50,504 nucleotides of DNA from Sulfurimonas sp. (GCA_026988315.1 JALSLJ010000064.1:1-50504); one strand, 5' to 3'; shown: positions 1-8,947, counted from the first letter of the stretch. Program-made: numbers and translations. Notes: generated by a model from the sequence alone, not told the origin.

Positions 1-3
1 CTT

Positions 4-963
4 ATGATAATCCTCTTTAAAAAACTTTTTTACATACTATTTATGCTATTTCTTATCTCAGTTATCTCATTTTTAGCTATCCACTCAGCACCAAACAGTT
101 TTTTCGCAGCAGGTGAACTCAATCCAAATATGACTGAAGAAGCTATACAAGCTCTTAAAGCTGTATATGGATTAGATAAATCACTTTTTATGCAGTATGT
201 TGATTGGGTTAAAAATATTATGACTCTTAACTTTGGAATAAGCTTTGTAAGTGGTCAGGATGTGAGTACAGAGATACTAAAGAGACTCCCAGTCACACTT
301 ACTATGAATATTACAGCGCTAATAGCAGTATTTGTGATTTCACTTTATTTAGGGATAAAAGCAGCTTTAAATTATGAGAAAAAAGAGGATTATATTATCC
401 GTCAAATCTCTTTAGTTTCTTTTTCTATGCCCTCGTTTTATCTAGCTTTATTACTTATAATATTTTTTAGCGTAAACTTGGGATTATTTCCAATATCAGG
501 ACTTCACTCTGTTGAGGAAAAAACTGGATTTGCATACTATAGCGACATGGCGTGGCACTTGGCATTGCCTGTTGGTGTTATGATATTTGTAGGACTGGGA
601 AGTATGATAATTTACATCCGTTCATTAACTTTAGAGATATTAAAGAGCGATTACTATTATTTTGCACTCTCACGAGGTATAAGCGAGAAAAATCTTCTTA
701 GATTTTATATTTTACCAAATTTATTACCACCGATAGTTACTCTTTTAGGTCTCTCTTTACCAGGACTTATAGGGGGAAGTGTAATTTTAGAGTCTATATT
801 TGGAATTGAGGGGATGGGACAACTCTTTTTTATGTCTGCACTTTCTCGTGACTATCCAGTTATTATGGGTACTTTAATGATAACAGCTTTTTTAACACTT
901 TTGGGAAATATGATAGGGGATTTGATTCTTTTAAAACTCAATCCTTATATGAGACGAGGTTGA
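4..963 (+). CDS. ABC transporter permease, DppB/OppB family
   Basis: This is an inner-membrane permease subunit of a peptide/nickel-type ABC importer (binding-protein-dependent transport family 1). The 319 residues fit the family length. The N-terminus is one long hydrophobic segment with the typical DppB start, and about five further membrane segments follow. The cytoplasmic EAA-type loop, which contacts the ATPase, lies near residues 215-240 (ALSRGISEKNLLRFYILPN). The start codon lies three bases into the window, so an upstream start cannot be excluded, but the start used fits the family. Partner genes (a DppC-type permease, ATPases, a binding protein) must lie to the left, outside the window. 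The substrate cannot be told from the sequence. Confidence 0.85.
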   Translation: MIILFKKLFYILFMLFLISVISFLAIHSAPNSFFAAGELNPNMTEEAIQALKAVYGLDKSLFMQYVDWVKNIMTLNFGISFVSGQDVSTEILKRLPVTLTMNITALIAVFVISLYLGIKAALNYEKKEDYIIRQISLVSFSMPSFYLALLLIIFFSVNLGLFPISGLHSVEEKTGFAYYSDMAWHLALPVGVMIFVGLGSMIIYIRSLTLEILKSDYYYFALSRGISEKNLLRFYILPNLLPPIVTLLGLSLPGLIGGSVILESIFGIEGMGQLFFMSALSRDYPVIMGTLMITAFLTLLGNMIGDLILLKLNPYMRRG

Positions 964-988
964 GTTTAAAAGTAAGTTTTAATAGCTT

Positions 989-1063
989 CGTCATCCTCAG
1001 CTTGACTGGGGATCTAGTTGGTTTTACTTATAAATTAGACTCCCAGTCAAGCTGAGAGTGACG
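989..1063. repeat. Long imperfect inverted repeat between convergent genes
   Basis: Two arms of about 25-28 bases (989-1016 and 1036-1063) are near reverse complements around a loop of about 20 bases. The 14-base core CAGCTTGACTGGGG-like segment pairs almost perfectly, with two small mismatched pairs further out. It sits between the convergent dppB-like gene and nusA and is GC-richer than its surroundings. No T-run follows on either strand, so it is not a standard intrinsic terminator, although it could still stop or stabilise both transcripts. Its length and outward GTCATCC/GTCACTC ends resemble dispersed palindromic repeat units (MITE- or REP-like). Confidence 0.7.
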
Positions 1064-1076
1064 GTTTCAGGTATTA

Positions 1077-2213
1077 TTAGTTAAACAACGCCTCTAGTGC
1101 ATCTACACCATCTTTAAGCTCTTCTATCTCACCTGTAGTTTCATCTGTTGTGCTGTCACTCTCAACAAGTTCAATGTTTAAACCAGTAAGCATAGAAGCA
1201 AGACGGATATTGATACCGCTTTTACCAATAGCTTTTGATTTTTGATCAGCTGGAAGAGTGATGATTGCTTTTTCATTTTCACCCTCTTCATTTTTCACTA
1301 TCTCTACATGAGAGATAATAGCTGGACTCATTGTACGAGAGATGAAAAGTTCAGGGATACTGGTGTACTCGATACAGTCAATATTTTCACCAATAAGTTC
1401 TTGACTCACAGCATTAATACGAACACCTTTAACACCAACCGTTGCTCCAACAGCATCTACTTGAGGGTGCGTAGAGATAAGTGCAATTTTTGCTCTCTCC
1501 CCTGGGATTCTTGCAGAGCGCTCTATTATTACAGCTCCATCTGCAATTTCAGGAACCTCTAAAGCTAGTAACTCTTCTAAAAATTTTGGACTTGTACGAG
1601 ATAGCTCAATCTGAATACCATTTTCTTTGTCCATATTTACACGACGAACTACAGCTTTAATGTGATCGCCAACATCAAATATTTCACCTTTGATACGACT
1701 TTTCATTGGCAATACGGCACGAATTTCATCAACTTCTATATATGTTGCATTTTGGGCATCAACTCTTGTTACACGACCTGAAACAAGTGTTCCTATTTTT
1801 GATTTGTATTTATTAAATATCTCATCCTCAACAAGTCTTTGGATGTGGTACTCTATCTCACGATGTAGTGAAGATGCCGCCGTTCTCCCATAATCCTCTA
1901 AATTATGATCTATTTGGAGTTGGTCACCAAGCTCTACTTGATCGTCATACTCTCTTGCATCTGTAATAGAGATATATGCAGGTGCAATCTCTTCATCTTG
2001 TAGTTTTTCATCGTCATCTTCTACAACGGTAATTGTTTGAATTATTTTAATACTTTTTGCTTCTTCATCTACCTCTGCAACAAAGGCAAATTTTTGATCA
2101 ATTACTCTTTTTGCAGTTTGTATAAAAGCTGTTTGCAGTGCTTTTGTTACAGTGTCTGCTTGAAGACCTTTTTCATGTGCAATTGCTTCAACAATATCTA
2201 AAATTTTTTCCAT
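1077..2213 (-). CDS. nusA: Transcription termination/antitermination factor NusA
   Basis: NusA binds RNA polymerase and nascent RNA and modulates pausing, termination and antitermination. The protein has the N-terminal polymerase-binding domain (about 1-125), an S1 domain (about 135-200, starting GTLVSGRVTRVD) and two KH domains (about 205-285 and 295-365). GVRI and IGKSGINIRLA are the KH signature loops. At 378 residues it lacks the C-terminal acidic repeats of the 495-residue E. coli protein, which is usual for this phylum. The last 20 residues are acidic. The gene is alone here: no rimP or infB adjoins it, unlike in many bacteria. The GGATATAAT stretch just upstream of the ATG supplies a weak Shine-Dalgarno. 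Confidence 0.95.
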   Translation of the reverse strand: MEKILDIVEAIAHEKGLQADTVTKALQTAFIQTAKRVIDQKFAFVAEVDEEAKSIKIIQTITVVEDDDEKLQDEEIAPAYISITDAREYDDQVELGDQLQIDHNLEDYGRTAASSLHREIEYHIQRLVEDEIFNKYKSKIGTLVSGRVTRVDAQNATYIEVDEIRAVLPMKSRIKGEIFDVGDHIKAVVRRVNMDKENGIQIELSRTSPKFLEELLALEVPEIADGAVIIERSARIPGERAKIALISTHPQVDAVGATVGVKGVRINAVSQELIGENIDCIEYTSIPELFISRTMSPAIISHVEIVKNEEGENEKAIITLPADQKSKAIGKSGINIRLASMLTGLNIELVESDSTTDETTGEIEELKDGVDALEALFN

Positions 2214-2359
2214 TATTATATCCTTAGAGAAATCGTTTCATAAAAAATAAAATTATTGTAATTTAGGGGGAGATTTCTTATGAGTAATGAAATTATACCA
2301 AAAATCTATAAAGTCATCTTTAAATGTAGCCCTTAATAGAATTTTTAGTAGATTTTGTA

Positions 2360-2365
2360 TATAAT
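2360..2365 (+). promoter_or_regulatory. -10 element (TATAAT) for the HP0268-miaB operon
   Basis: A perfect TATAAT within TTGTATATAATG lies 38 bases before the HP0268-like start codon in the 190-base gap that separates it from divergent nusA. No clear -35 is visible, as is common in this phylum. AAGGA at 2392-2396 is the ribosome binding site. Confidence 0.55.
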
Positions 2366-2403
2366 GCAAGACTTTTATAGAATAAATTTCTAAGGATATA
2401 TAG

Positions 2404-2649
2404 ATGAATTTAAAATTTGCTAGAACAGATATTGCAGTTAAACCAAAAAAAGCTGAGTTAGCTAAGATAGAGGCAAGCGTTGAGAAAGAGGGTAGTGTAA
2501 TTTTTTATTTCGATAGAGAAAATTCTCACAAAGATCTTTTGGAGCTTCAAGATTATTTTGAAGCAAAAGGGAAAAGTTTTTATATGAGTGAAGTAAAATT
2601 TGGTCTTTCAGACAATGAGTATATGTACCAAGTACACATCATAAGCTAG
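2404..2649 (+). CDS. HP0268-family small protein (putative nicking nuclease)
   Basis: This 81-residue protein resembles the H. pylori HP0268 family, a Campylobacterota-specific group with an Smr-like fold for which nicking endonuclease activity has been reported. Visible matches are the central IFYFDRENSHKDLLEL stretch, the EAKGKSFYMSEVKFG segment and the C-terminal YQVHIIS, all at family-typical positions. It is the first gene of a run through miaB; its stop lies 9 bases before the miaB start. The nuclease activity is known only for the H. pylori protein; here it is inferred from similarity recalled from memory. Confidence 0.7.
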   Translation: MNLKFARTDIAVKPKKAELAKIEASVEKEGSVIFYFDRENSHKDLLELQDYFEAKGKSFYMSEVKFGLSDNEYMYQVHIIS

Positions 2650-2658
2650 AGAGTCAAA

Positions 2659-3960
2659 ATGGGCAAGAAGCTGTTTATTGAAACTTTAGGTTGTGCTATG
2701 AATTCTCGTGATAGTGAGCATATGATTGCTGAACTTACCGAGAAAGAAAGCTACGAAGTTACAGATGAGTTTGAAAACGCAGACCTAATTTTAATAAATA
2801 CATGCTCGGTGAGAGAAAAACCTGTACATAAATTATTTTCAGAACTTGGTGTTTTTAACAAAAAGAAAAAGCCAGGTGCTAAGATAGGCGTGTGTGGTTG
2901 TACAGCTTCACACCTAGGTGAGGAGATTATAAAAAAAGCACCCTATGTAAATTTTGTTTTAGGTGCAAGAAATGTATCAAAAATCAGTGAGGTTTTACAT
3001 AAAGATAAAGCTGTAGAGATAGATATAAATTATGATGAATCAGAATTTGCATTTAAAGATTTTCGCTCATCAGGGTATAAAGCTTATATAAATATCTCTA
3101 TTGGATGTGACAAATCTTGTACATTTTGTATAGTTCCTAAAACTCGAGGTGATGAAGTTTCTATTCCCGATACTTTAATTATCAACGAGGCACAAAAAGC
3201 CGTTGATAGTGGAGCAAAAGAGATTTTTCTTTTAGGGCAAAATGTCAACAATTACGGACGCCGTTTTTCAGGCACGCATGAAAAAGTTAATTTTACAGAG
3301 CTTTTAAGACGACTGAGCAAGATTGATGGCTTAGAGCGTATCCGTTTTACCTCACCACACCCTTTTCATATGGATGATGAGTTTATAGAGGAGTTTGCAA
3401 ACAATCCAAAAATCTGCAAATCTATGCATATGCCACTTCAAAGTGGAAGTACAAAAATTTTAAAAGATATGAAGCGGGGTTACTCAAAAGAGTGGTTTTT
3501 AAATCGTGCGAAAAAATTAAGAGATATGTGTCCAGATGTTAGTATTAGTACAGACATAATTGTTGCTTTTCCAGGTGAGAGTGATGCGGATTTTGAAGAT
3601 ACTCTTGATGTTCTAAAAGAGGTAAGGTTTGAGCAGCTTTTCTCTTTTAAATACTCCCCTAGACCAGAGACAGAAGCCGAGTTATTTACAAATACGGTAG
3701 ATCCAGAGTTGGCATCCCATAGACTTACAACTCTTCAGTCTCTTCATACTGAGATACTAGATGAAAACAATGCTAAACTTCTTGGAAACACTTATGAAGT
3801 TTATTTTGAAGAACTGTTTCAAGATGGATTTGTAGCTGGTAGAAGTGACAACAATATCATGGTTAAAACTAAAGGTTCAGAAGAGCTTTTAGGTAAATTT
3901 AGAGATGTGAAAATTACATCCATAGGGAGAACAGTTTTAACCGGAGAAGTTATTGCGTAA
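2659..3960 (+). CDS. miaB: tRNA-2-methylthio-N6-dimethylallyladenosine synthase MiaB
   Basis: MiaB is a radical-SAM enzyme that adds a methylthio group to i6A37 of tRNAs reading UNN codons. The N-terminal UPF0004 domain shows its three cluster cysteines (C12 in TLGCAMN, C49 in NTCSVREK, C81 in GCTAS). The radical-SAM triad is C150-C154-C157 (CDKSCTFC) with IVPKTRGDE following, the MiaB rather than RimO signature. A C-terminal TRAM domain occupies about 370-433. The length of 433 is normal. Its end overlaps the next gene by 8 bases, indicating translational coupling. It is a paralogue of rimO elsewhere in this window. Confidence 0.96.
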   Translation: MGKKLFIETLGCAMNSRDSEHMIAELTEKESYEVTDEFENADLILINTCSVREKPVHKLFSELGVFNKKKKPGAKIGVCGCTASHLGEEIIKKAPYVNFVLGARNVSKISEVLHKDKAVEIDINYDESEFAFKDFRSSGYKAYINISIGCDKSCTFCIVPKTRGDEVSIPDTLIINEAQKAVDSGAKEIFLLGQNVNNYGRRFSGTHEKVNFTELLRRLSKIDGLERIRFTSPHPFHMDDEFIEEFANNPKICKSMHMPLQSGSTKILKDMKRGYSKEWFLNRAKKLRDMCPDVSISTDIIVAFPGESDADFEDTLDVLKEVRFEQLFSFKYSPRPETEAELFTNTVDPELASHRLTTLQSLHTEILDENNAKLLGNTYEVYFEELFQDGFVAGRSDNNIMVKTKGSEELLGKFRDVKITSIGRTVLTGEVIA

Positions 3961-4576
3961 AAAATTCTTTCGTGCCTTGGCACTCATCATTGTCCCTTTT
4001 ATAGGTTCTGTGATTATAAGAATTTTATACCTTACAAATAAAAAAAACTTTCATGGACCTGAGTCTTTAGGGGATGAAAACTTCATAATGGCTTGCTGGC
4101 ATGGTGAGTTGTTGATGATACCTTACGCATACACAAGATACAAAAAAAATCCACATGTAAAACTAGTGATTTCAGAACATTTTGATGGCAATTTAATAGC
4201 AAGAACATTAAGCTTTTTTAAATTTGGAACGATTCGCGGTTCTAGTACCAGAGGTGGTGCAAAAGCTTTGATTCGCTCTATTAAAGAGTTAAAAAGCGGT
4301 TGTGACTTAGGAATTACCCCAGATGGACCAAAAGGACCTCGTCATGAAGTTGCAGATGGTATAATAGTTATGGCACAAAAAGCTAAGGTAAAAATAGTAT
4401 TAGTTGAGATAAAGCCAAGCAAATTTTGGCAACTTGATAGTTGGGATAAGTTTGTTATACCAAAACCATTTGGAGTGATAGATTATTATATTAGCGATTT
4501 GGTAGATATTAGTGGTATGGATATAGAAGAGGCAAGAAACTTGATAAAAGAGGGGTTAGTAAAATATGAGTTCTAA
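3953..4576 (+). CDS. DUF374 lysophospholipid acyltransferase-like protein
   Basis: This is a membrane-associated acyltransferase of the DUF374 branch of the LPLAT superfamily, probably acting on lipid A precursor or a phospholipid. An N-terminal hydrophobic segment (about 5-25) is followed by [11 protein letters not shown] (catalytic His), [12 protein letters not shown] and [10 protein letters not shown], the family's ordered motifs. The start is TTG at 3953, which overlaps miaB by 8 bases; no better ATG lies in frame before the hydrophobic segment. The length of 207 is usual. The acyl acceptor is unknown. It is co-transcribed with miaB and the Xer gene, which gives no functional clue. Confidence 0.8.
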   Translation: MRKKFFRALALIIVPFIGSVIIRILYLTNKKNFHGPESLGDENFIMACWHGELLMIPYAYTRYKKNPHVKLVISEHFDGNLIARTLSFFKFGTIRGSSTRGGAKALIRSIKELKSGCDLGITPDGPKGPRHEVADGIIVMAQKAKVKIVLVEIKPSKFWQLDSWDKFVIPKPFGVIDYYISDLVDISGMDIEEARNLIKEGLVKYEF

Positions 4577-5021
4577 AATACTTTTTCCATTGATAGCTCT
4601 CTCTTTATTGGTGATTATGGGTGTGTACTTTTTACTCAACCCCTCGTATGAAAAATCTCTCAAAGCAAAGTATTATTATGAAATTGGTGAGTATAAAAAA
4701 GCATTGGTTCTTTCTAAAGAAGCTTTTAGCATGGATGTGTATAACCGCATGGCTTCAACTATAACAGCACAATCAATTACAGCTTTAAAGTATGTTGCTT
4801 ATATAGATGACGCTAAAAAATATATGAAAACTATTAATGAAATAGCTGAAAAAGAAAACATTACTGATGCTGATAAGGCAAAAATAAAACTTATGTGTGA
4901 AGTTATGATTAGTGCATATATTAAACTAGCGCCAAGTGTTATTACTGATGATACACTTGTAGAGGAATCAGCAAAGTATTATGATGGGTTTGAGAAGCTT
5001 CTTGAAAAAGTCAATAGATAG
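4566..5021 (+). CDS. Membrane-anchored helical protein, function unknown
   Basis: I do not recognise this gene by name. The 151 residues begin with a single hydrophobic anchor (about 5-24) and continue as a helical, TPR-like periplasmic region (YYYEIGEYKKALVLSKEAF looks like one TPR unit). The Ala/Lys/Glu-rich helices extend to the C-terminus. It overlaps the preceding acyltransferase by 11 bases and the following recombinase by up to 41 bases, so it is part of the same operon. Small TPR-like proteins beside xer genes are seen in other Campylobacterota as far as I recall, but no function follows from that. Confidence 0.7.
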   Translation: MSSKILFPLIALSLLVIMGVYFLLNPSYEKSLKAKYYYEIGEYKKALVLSKEAFSMDVYNRMASTITAQSITALKYVAYIDDAKKYMKTINEIAEKENITDADKAKIKLMCEVMISAYIKLAPSVITDDTLVEESAKYYDGFEKLLEKVNR

Positions 5022-5847
5022 CAAAAGGGTAGCATTTTTAGAATCCTTAGAAGAGTTAAGAGGTTATTCTGATTTAACCATCAAAAGTTATGATGAATCT
5101 CTCAAAGAAGCGATGAATTATATAGAGATAACGCAAGATAATAAAGCCACTATTTTTAATTTAATGCCATATCGTATCAAAATAGCACATCTAAATCCGA
5201 AAACAATAAGTAAAAAATTAAGCGCAATTCGCTCTTTTGTAGCGTACTTAAATGATAATGGAGATTGTAGTGTTTTAAAAGCTGATGAGAGTGTAAAAGT
5301 GGCAAAAACATTACCTAAACCTATATCCCATGCACATATATTAGAAGCTCTTCAACAATCTGAGTTTGAAGAGCGTTTAGTGGTAACAATGTTATACACA
5401 CTTGGACTTAGAATATCTGAACTTGTGTCATTAAAACTTCTTGATATATCATCTGAGTGGATTAGAGTTTTAGGAAAAGGAGATAAGCAAAGGGATGTTC
5501 CTCTCATAAGCTCTACAAGCGATTTAATCAAAGAGTATTTAACTCTAAAATCACCAAAGATTTTTCTTTTTGAAAAAAATGGCGAAAAATTAAGCGAAAA
5601 TAGTTTAAGATATATCGTTACTAAGGTGTTTAAAAGAGTCTCTTTGAAAGTCACACCACATCAGCTTCGTCACTCTTATGCGACAGCACTACTTAACAAC
5701 AGTGCTCCAATTGCCGATGTAAGTGAGTTATTAGGTCATTCATCAATGGCGACAACACAAATATATACAAAACTAGGTAGTGCCTTGAAGCAACAAAACT
5801 ATAACAAAGCACACCCACTTGCAAGGGAGATAGATAGTGTTAAATAA
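4981..5847 (+). CDS. Tyrosine recombinase, XerC/XerD family
   Basis: This site-specific recombinase has a complete catalytic set: R144 (LGLRISEL), K166 (GKGDKQR), H227 and R230 (HQLRHSYA), H253 (LGHSSMATT) and the nucleophile Y262. The N-terminal SAM-like core-binding domain spans about 15-110. At 288 residues it matches XerC/D rather than the longer XerH of Helicobacter and Campylobacter. The ATG at 4981 overlaps the previous gene by 41 bases; in-frame TTG codons at 4990 or 5002 would shorten the overlap, so the start is uncertain. Chromosome dimer resolution is the likely role. No dif-like site was identified in the window. Confidence 0.88.
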   Translation: MMGLRSFLKKSIDSKRVAFLESLEELRGYSDLTIKSYDESLKEAMNYIEITQDNKATIFNLMPYRIKIAHLNPKTISKKLSAIRSFVAYLNDNGDCSVLKADESVKVAKTLPKPISHAHILEALQQSEFEERLVVTMLYTLGLRISELVSLKLLDISSEWIRVLGKGDKQRDVPLISSTSDLIKEYLTLKSPKIFLFEKNGEKLSENSLRYIVTKVFKRVSLKVTPHQLRHSYATALLNNSAPIADVSELLGHSSMATTQIYTKLGSALKQQNYNKAHPLAREIDSVK

Positions 5848-6874
5848 GCTTTTTGAGGCTTTATATCTTAAAGTATTTGTTAGTATTGTTACGAATGGCA
5901 CAAAGAGTATAGTATATGTGGAGTTGTGCAATAAAAAAGATGTTATCTCAAGTGTACAAGAGAGTTTTGTAAGCACTTTAGAGCATAAAAAAATGCTTAG
6001 CTTTATTGAGTCATATACAAAAGAATCACCTTTTCATTATATCTCTTATCTAGATCACTCACCGTTGCAGGGTGCAATTTCTACCTCTGCTGATAAGTCC
6101 AAACATTTTGATTCAAAGCTATTTAAATATATGAACTATAATGATAATTGGCTCTATTATACTTCTAAAGCAGATTTGAATTTATTGAAAAAGAGATATG
6201 CAGATATAGGAGTAGATTATATATTTTCCCCTTTTGTTCTTTTGGCTGAATTTTTTAAAGATAAATTAGATAACGCAATGACAATGTTTGTTTTAATAGA
6301 AGAGGGCTATATATCTTTAAGTATTTTTAACAAGAACGAGCTTCTTTTTGCTGAACATATTGCAATTGAGCATAAAAGAAATAGTGATGAAAATGAAAAT
6401 GAAGATGTAGTAGGCGATATTGATGACTTTGAACTTGATGATATGAGTATTGATTTAGAGGATGTTAATGTTGTTGAAGAGCTAGATGATATATTAGATG
6501 AACTTGATGACATAGAAAACTTAGATGATTTGTCAGAAATAGAAGATTTGGATAACATGGATGACATAGAAGAGTTTTCCGAGGAAGAGGAAGTTGCTGA
6601 TACTTCACAAGAGATAGCTTCTGATACATCCACACCTATAAAAATAAACGATGACTATAAAATATTTGGAAGGATACAAAATAGTGTCAATAGCTTTTAT
6701 AAAGATAGCAAATCAAATCCTAATTTTGTTGAAACAATTTATATTGCTGATGGAGTAGGCAATTCTCATGATTTGAAGCAGTACCTAGAAGAAGAGATGT
6801 TTTTGAGCGTGTATGTAAGGCGTATTGATTTATGTTTAGAGATTTGCGAGTTAGCAAAGATGGAGAACTCATGA
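5837..6874 (+). CDS. PilM/GspL-like protein with acidic insert (putative)
   Basis: The gene starts at GTG with GGGAG 8 bases upstream and overlaps xer by 11 bases. The 345-residue protein is soluble. Residues 1-175 resemble a degenerate actin-like fold. About residues 180-260 are a low-complexity Asp/Glu run with repeated LDDI/IEDL units. The C-terminal 75 residues contain VETIYIADGVGNSHDLKQYL followed by EEMFLSVYVRRIDL, the layout of the PilM/GspL C-terminus (strand, glycine loop, helix, strand). The ATP-binding motifs of true PilM are not evident. Two small PilN- and PilO-like genes follow directly. The PilM role is an inference from layout and order. Confidence 0.5.
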   Translation: MLNKLFEALYLKVFVSIVTNGTKSIVYVELCNKKDVISSVQESFVSTLEHKKMLSFIESYTKESPFHYISYLDHSPLQGAISTSADKSKHFDSKLFKYMNYNDNWLYYTSKADLNLLKKRYADIGVDYIFSPFVLLAEFFKDKLDNAMTMFVLIEEGYISLSIFNKNELLFAEHIAIEHKRNSDENENEDVVGDIDDFELDDMSIDLEDVNVVEELDDILDELDDIENLDDLSEIEDLDNMDDIEEFSEEEEVADTSQEIASDTSTPIKINDDYKIFGRIQNSVNSFYKDSKSNPNFVETIYIADGVGNSHDLKQYLEEEMFLSVYVRRIDLCLEICELAKMENS

Positions 6875-7404
6875 GATATAGCTATATAAACCACAGAAAA
6901 AAAAGTATCATCTCTCAAGAATTATGGCTACTTTTAACTTTTTTTGGACTTACTCTTTTTATGCTATTTGCAACATATGCTTTTTTACTCTACAAAGACT
7001 ATAGATTTGATATAGAAAAAAATTATGCAATAAATGAAAAAATGGATTTAAATCATAATATTGAACTTATGAAAAAGAGTATTGCGTTTATAGAAAAAGA
7101 GAGTATGTTGTCTGAAAAAATATACACGCAAAATAGTGTTTTAAAGGACAGTATTGCTAATTTATTTGATTTAGTTCCTGGGCGTATTACACTCTCGGAA
7201 GCTTCTTTGCTTGAAAACGGCTTGATACTTTATGGAATTACACCAAATAAAGATGTATATAATTTTATGCTTCAAGCACCACTAAGGTCTATCTTTCAAA
7301 AAACTTACAGTAGTTTTTATCCAGCAGAAAATGGATGGATACGATTTGTTTCTACAAATTATATAGAAGAAGAATTAGATAAGGAGTCTAAGAATGAAAA
7401 TTAG
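6871..7404 (+). CDS. PilN-like bitopic membrane protein (putative)
   Basis: I chose the ATG at 6871 because it overlaps the previous stop as ATGA and has GGAG 6 bases upstream; an in-frame ATG at 6832 would overlap by 43 bases and add residues of no character. The 177-residue protein has a short basic cytoplasmic tail (RYSYINHRKKS), one transmembrane helix (about 20-40), a coiled coil (about 45-90) and a small C-terminal alpha/beta domain (SEASLLENGLILYGITPNKD...). This is the PilN/GspL-periplasmic plan: tail, one helix, coiled coil, ferredoxin-like domain. It overlaps the next gene by 11 bases. Confidence 0.5.
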   Translation: MRYSYINHRKKSIISQELWLLLTFFGLTLFMLFATYAFLLYKDYRFDIEKNYAINEKMDLNHNIELMKKSIAFIEKESMLSEKIYTQNSVLKDSIANLFDLVPGRITLSEASLLENGLILYGITPNKDVYNFMLQAPLRSIFQKTYSSFYPAENGWIRFVSTNYIEEELDKESKNEN

Positions 7405-7963
7405 CATTTCAAGACAAAATATCTATCTTTTAGTTCTATCTATCTTTTTGTTGATATTTGTGCTGTTTTTTTCATTTATGGTACTCATACCAAAAGGGCA
7501 GGAGTATCGAGAAAAAGCTGCTGAATTAAAGAAGGTAAATCGTGAACTTCGATGGTATCAAAATTTCAATGATGAAACCTCAGAAATCTTACATGAATTA
7601 CGCAGAGATAATAGGCATATAATTACAGCATTTGATACTAAGTTTAATGCAGCAAGATTTGAAAAACAACACAAAAAGTATTTTGATTCTCTGTCATTGT
7701 CCAAAAAGGTTAAAACGGCTGATTTAAATGGTGACTTTGTTGAGTATGAAGTAAATGCAACTTCAAAAATAAACTCTCCAAAAAGTTTTTATAACTTTTT
7801 AGATGCTATAAATAAAAGTGACTGGATAGTAGGAGTTAATTTTCCAATTAACTTTAAAAGAGATGGTGAGCTTATACACTCTAGTTTTACTATGCAAATT
7901 TACTATGCTACAAAAGATTCAAATTTTACAAAGAAAGAAGATAAGAAAGAATCAGTTGATTAA
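7394..7963 (+). CDS. PilO-like bitopic membrane protein (putative)
   Basis: This 189-residue protein has one N-terminal transmembrane helix (about 11-33), a coiled-coil linker (EKAAELKKVNRELRWYQ) and a compact C-terminal domain (about 95-175, with a strand-helix-strand pattern around PKSFYNFLDAINKSDWIVGV). That is the architecture of PilO/GspM. AAGGAG lies 8 bases before the ATG, the strongest ribosome site in this operon. Its end overlaps convergent tilS by 12 bases. Together with the two upstream genes it forms a candidate inner-membrane alignment subcomplex of a type IV pilus, type II secretion or DNA-uptake machine; the ATPase and secretin are not in the window. Confidence 0.5.
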   Translation: MKISISRQNIYLLVLSIFLLIFVLFFSFMVLIPKGQEYREKAAELKKVNRELRWYQNFNDETSEILHELRRDNRHIITAFDTKFNAARFEKQHKKYFDSLSLSKKVKTADLNGDFVEYEVNATSKINSPKSFYNFLDAINKSDWIVGVNFPINFKRDGELIHSSFTMQIYYATKDSNFTKKEDKKESVD

Positions 7964-8947
7964 CTCTTTGATCTTTACAAATGCTTTTGTGTTTTTAAAG
8001 AGGTAAGTTCTTAGTTTGGGTTCTATTTTTAAGACTCTACACTCCTCTTTAAACTCTTTACTCATTACATCTTTTTCTTTTGAATAGGGGATAATAAAAA
8101 CAAAACCTTTATCTTGATGTACAAGAAATTTTCTTCCTAATATGGATGTAGATTCATTTTTTAGGAGTTCCCTCTCATGTGCACTTGGCATAAAGCCTAT
8201 TGACTTTAGGTATTTGTCTATTATATATATATCAGTTCTTTTATTGTTAGAGCTTTTAAAGTATGCAAAATCATCTATGTTTTTTATTGTAATTTCTGGA
8301 ATTAAGGCTTCCTTGTCAGCATCAAGATATTCAAAACTTTTTTTAATTCCGTTGAGGTATTTTTCTATTAAAGGCATAGAATATTTATGTCTAAATTCAT
8401 TTCTTTTTATATCTTCATCTAAGTTAGTTTCATCTTCAAAATAGTGAATTTTTTCAGCATGTAAATATATGAGCAACTCTTGTTTATCCAAGTGAAGCAA
8501 AGGGCGGATAAGAGTATATGAATCTCTTTTTTGCTCCCTTGTCATCCCAGCAATCTCAGCACATCCAGCACCCTTACAAAATTGCATAAGCATCCATTCA
8601 AATCTATCACCTAGATGGTGAGCTGTGATAAGGTTTTCATACTTATGTTGTGCTATAAGTTTTTCAAAAAAATCATATCTTATAGTTCGAGCTTTTGCCT
8701 CAAAATTATTTTGTATCTGTTTTGCGGTGTGGATGTAACACTCTAAGTCGTAAGTGGATGCCAAGCTTTTTGCATAGAGCACTTCCTCTTTACTTTGCTC
8801 TCTAACTTCGTAATCAACAATGGCTATATCAAATCTAATATTATGCTCTAAAAGAAGAAAGAAGAGGGCTGTAGAATCTACTCCACCAGAGAAGGCTAAG
8901 AGATTCTTTTTATCTTTTAGTGAGTGTAGAGATGAGTTCTCAAGCAT
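7952..8947 (-). CDS. tilS: tRNA(Ile)-lysidine synthase TilS
   Basis: TilS converts the wobble cytidine of tRNA-Ile(CAU) to lysidine with ATP, so the tRNA reads AUA and is charged with isoleucine. The PP-loop SGGVDS is at residues 20-25, followed by the N-type ATPase domain including LITAHHLGDRFEWML and GMTREQKRDSYTLIRPLL. The 331 residues match the short form usual in this phylum, which lacks the full C-terminal domains of E. coli TilS (432). The start overlaps the rimO stop by 8 bases, so it is translated from the rimO message. Confidence 0.93.
   Translation of the reverse strand: MLENSSLHSLKDKKNLLAFSGGVDSTALFFLLLEHNIRFDIAIVDYEVREQSKEEVLYAKSLASTYDLECYIHTAKQIQNNFEAKARTIRYDFFEKLIAQHKYENLITAHHLGDRFEWMLMQFCKGAGCAEIAGMTREQKRDSYTLIRPLLHLDKQELLIYLHAEKIHYFEDETNLDEDIKRNEFRHKYSMPLIEKYLNGIKKSFEYLDADKEALIPEITIKNIDDFAYFKSSNNKRTDIYIIDKYLKSIGFMPSAHERELLKNESTSILGRKFLVHQDKGFVFIIPYSKEKDVMSKEFKEECRVLKIEPKLRTYLFKNTKAFVKIKELIN

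Noticed and set aside
4981-5021. A possible frameshift or fusion between the TPR-like gene and xer, suggested by the 41-base overlap
   Set aside because: Both proteins have natural ends and later in-frame starts for xer exist. The overlap is probably just a start-site ambiguity.
6307-6633. A 108-codon serine-rich open frame on the minus strand
   Set aside because: It is the complement of the Asp/Glu (GAT/GAA) repeat region of the PilM-like gene. The serine runs follow from that composition; there is no ribosome site.
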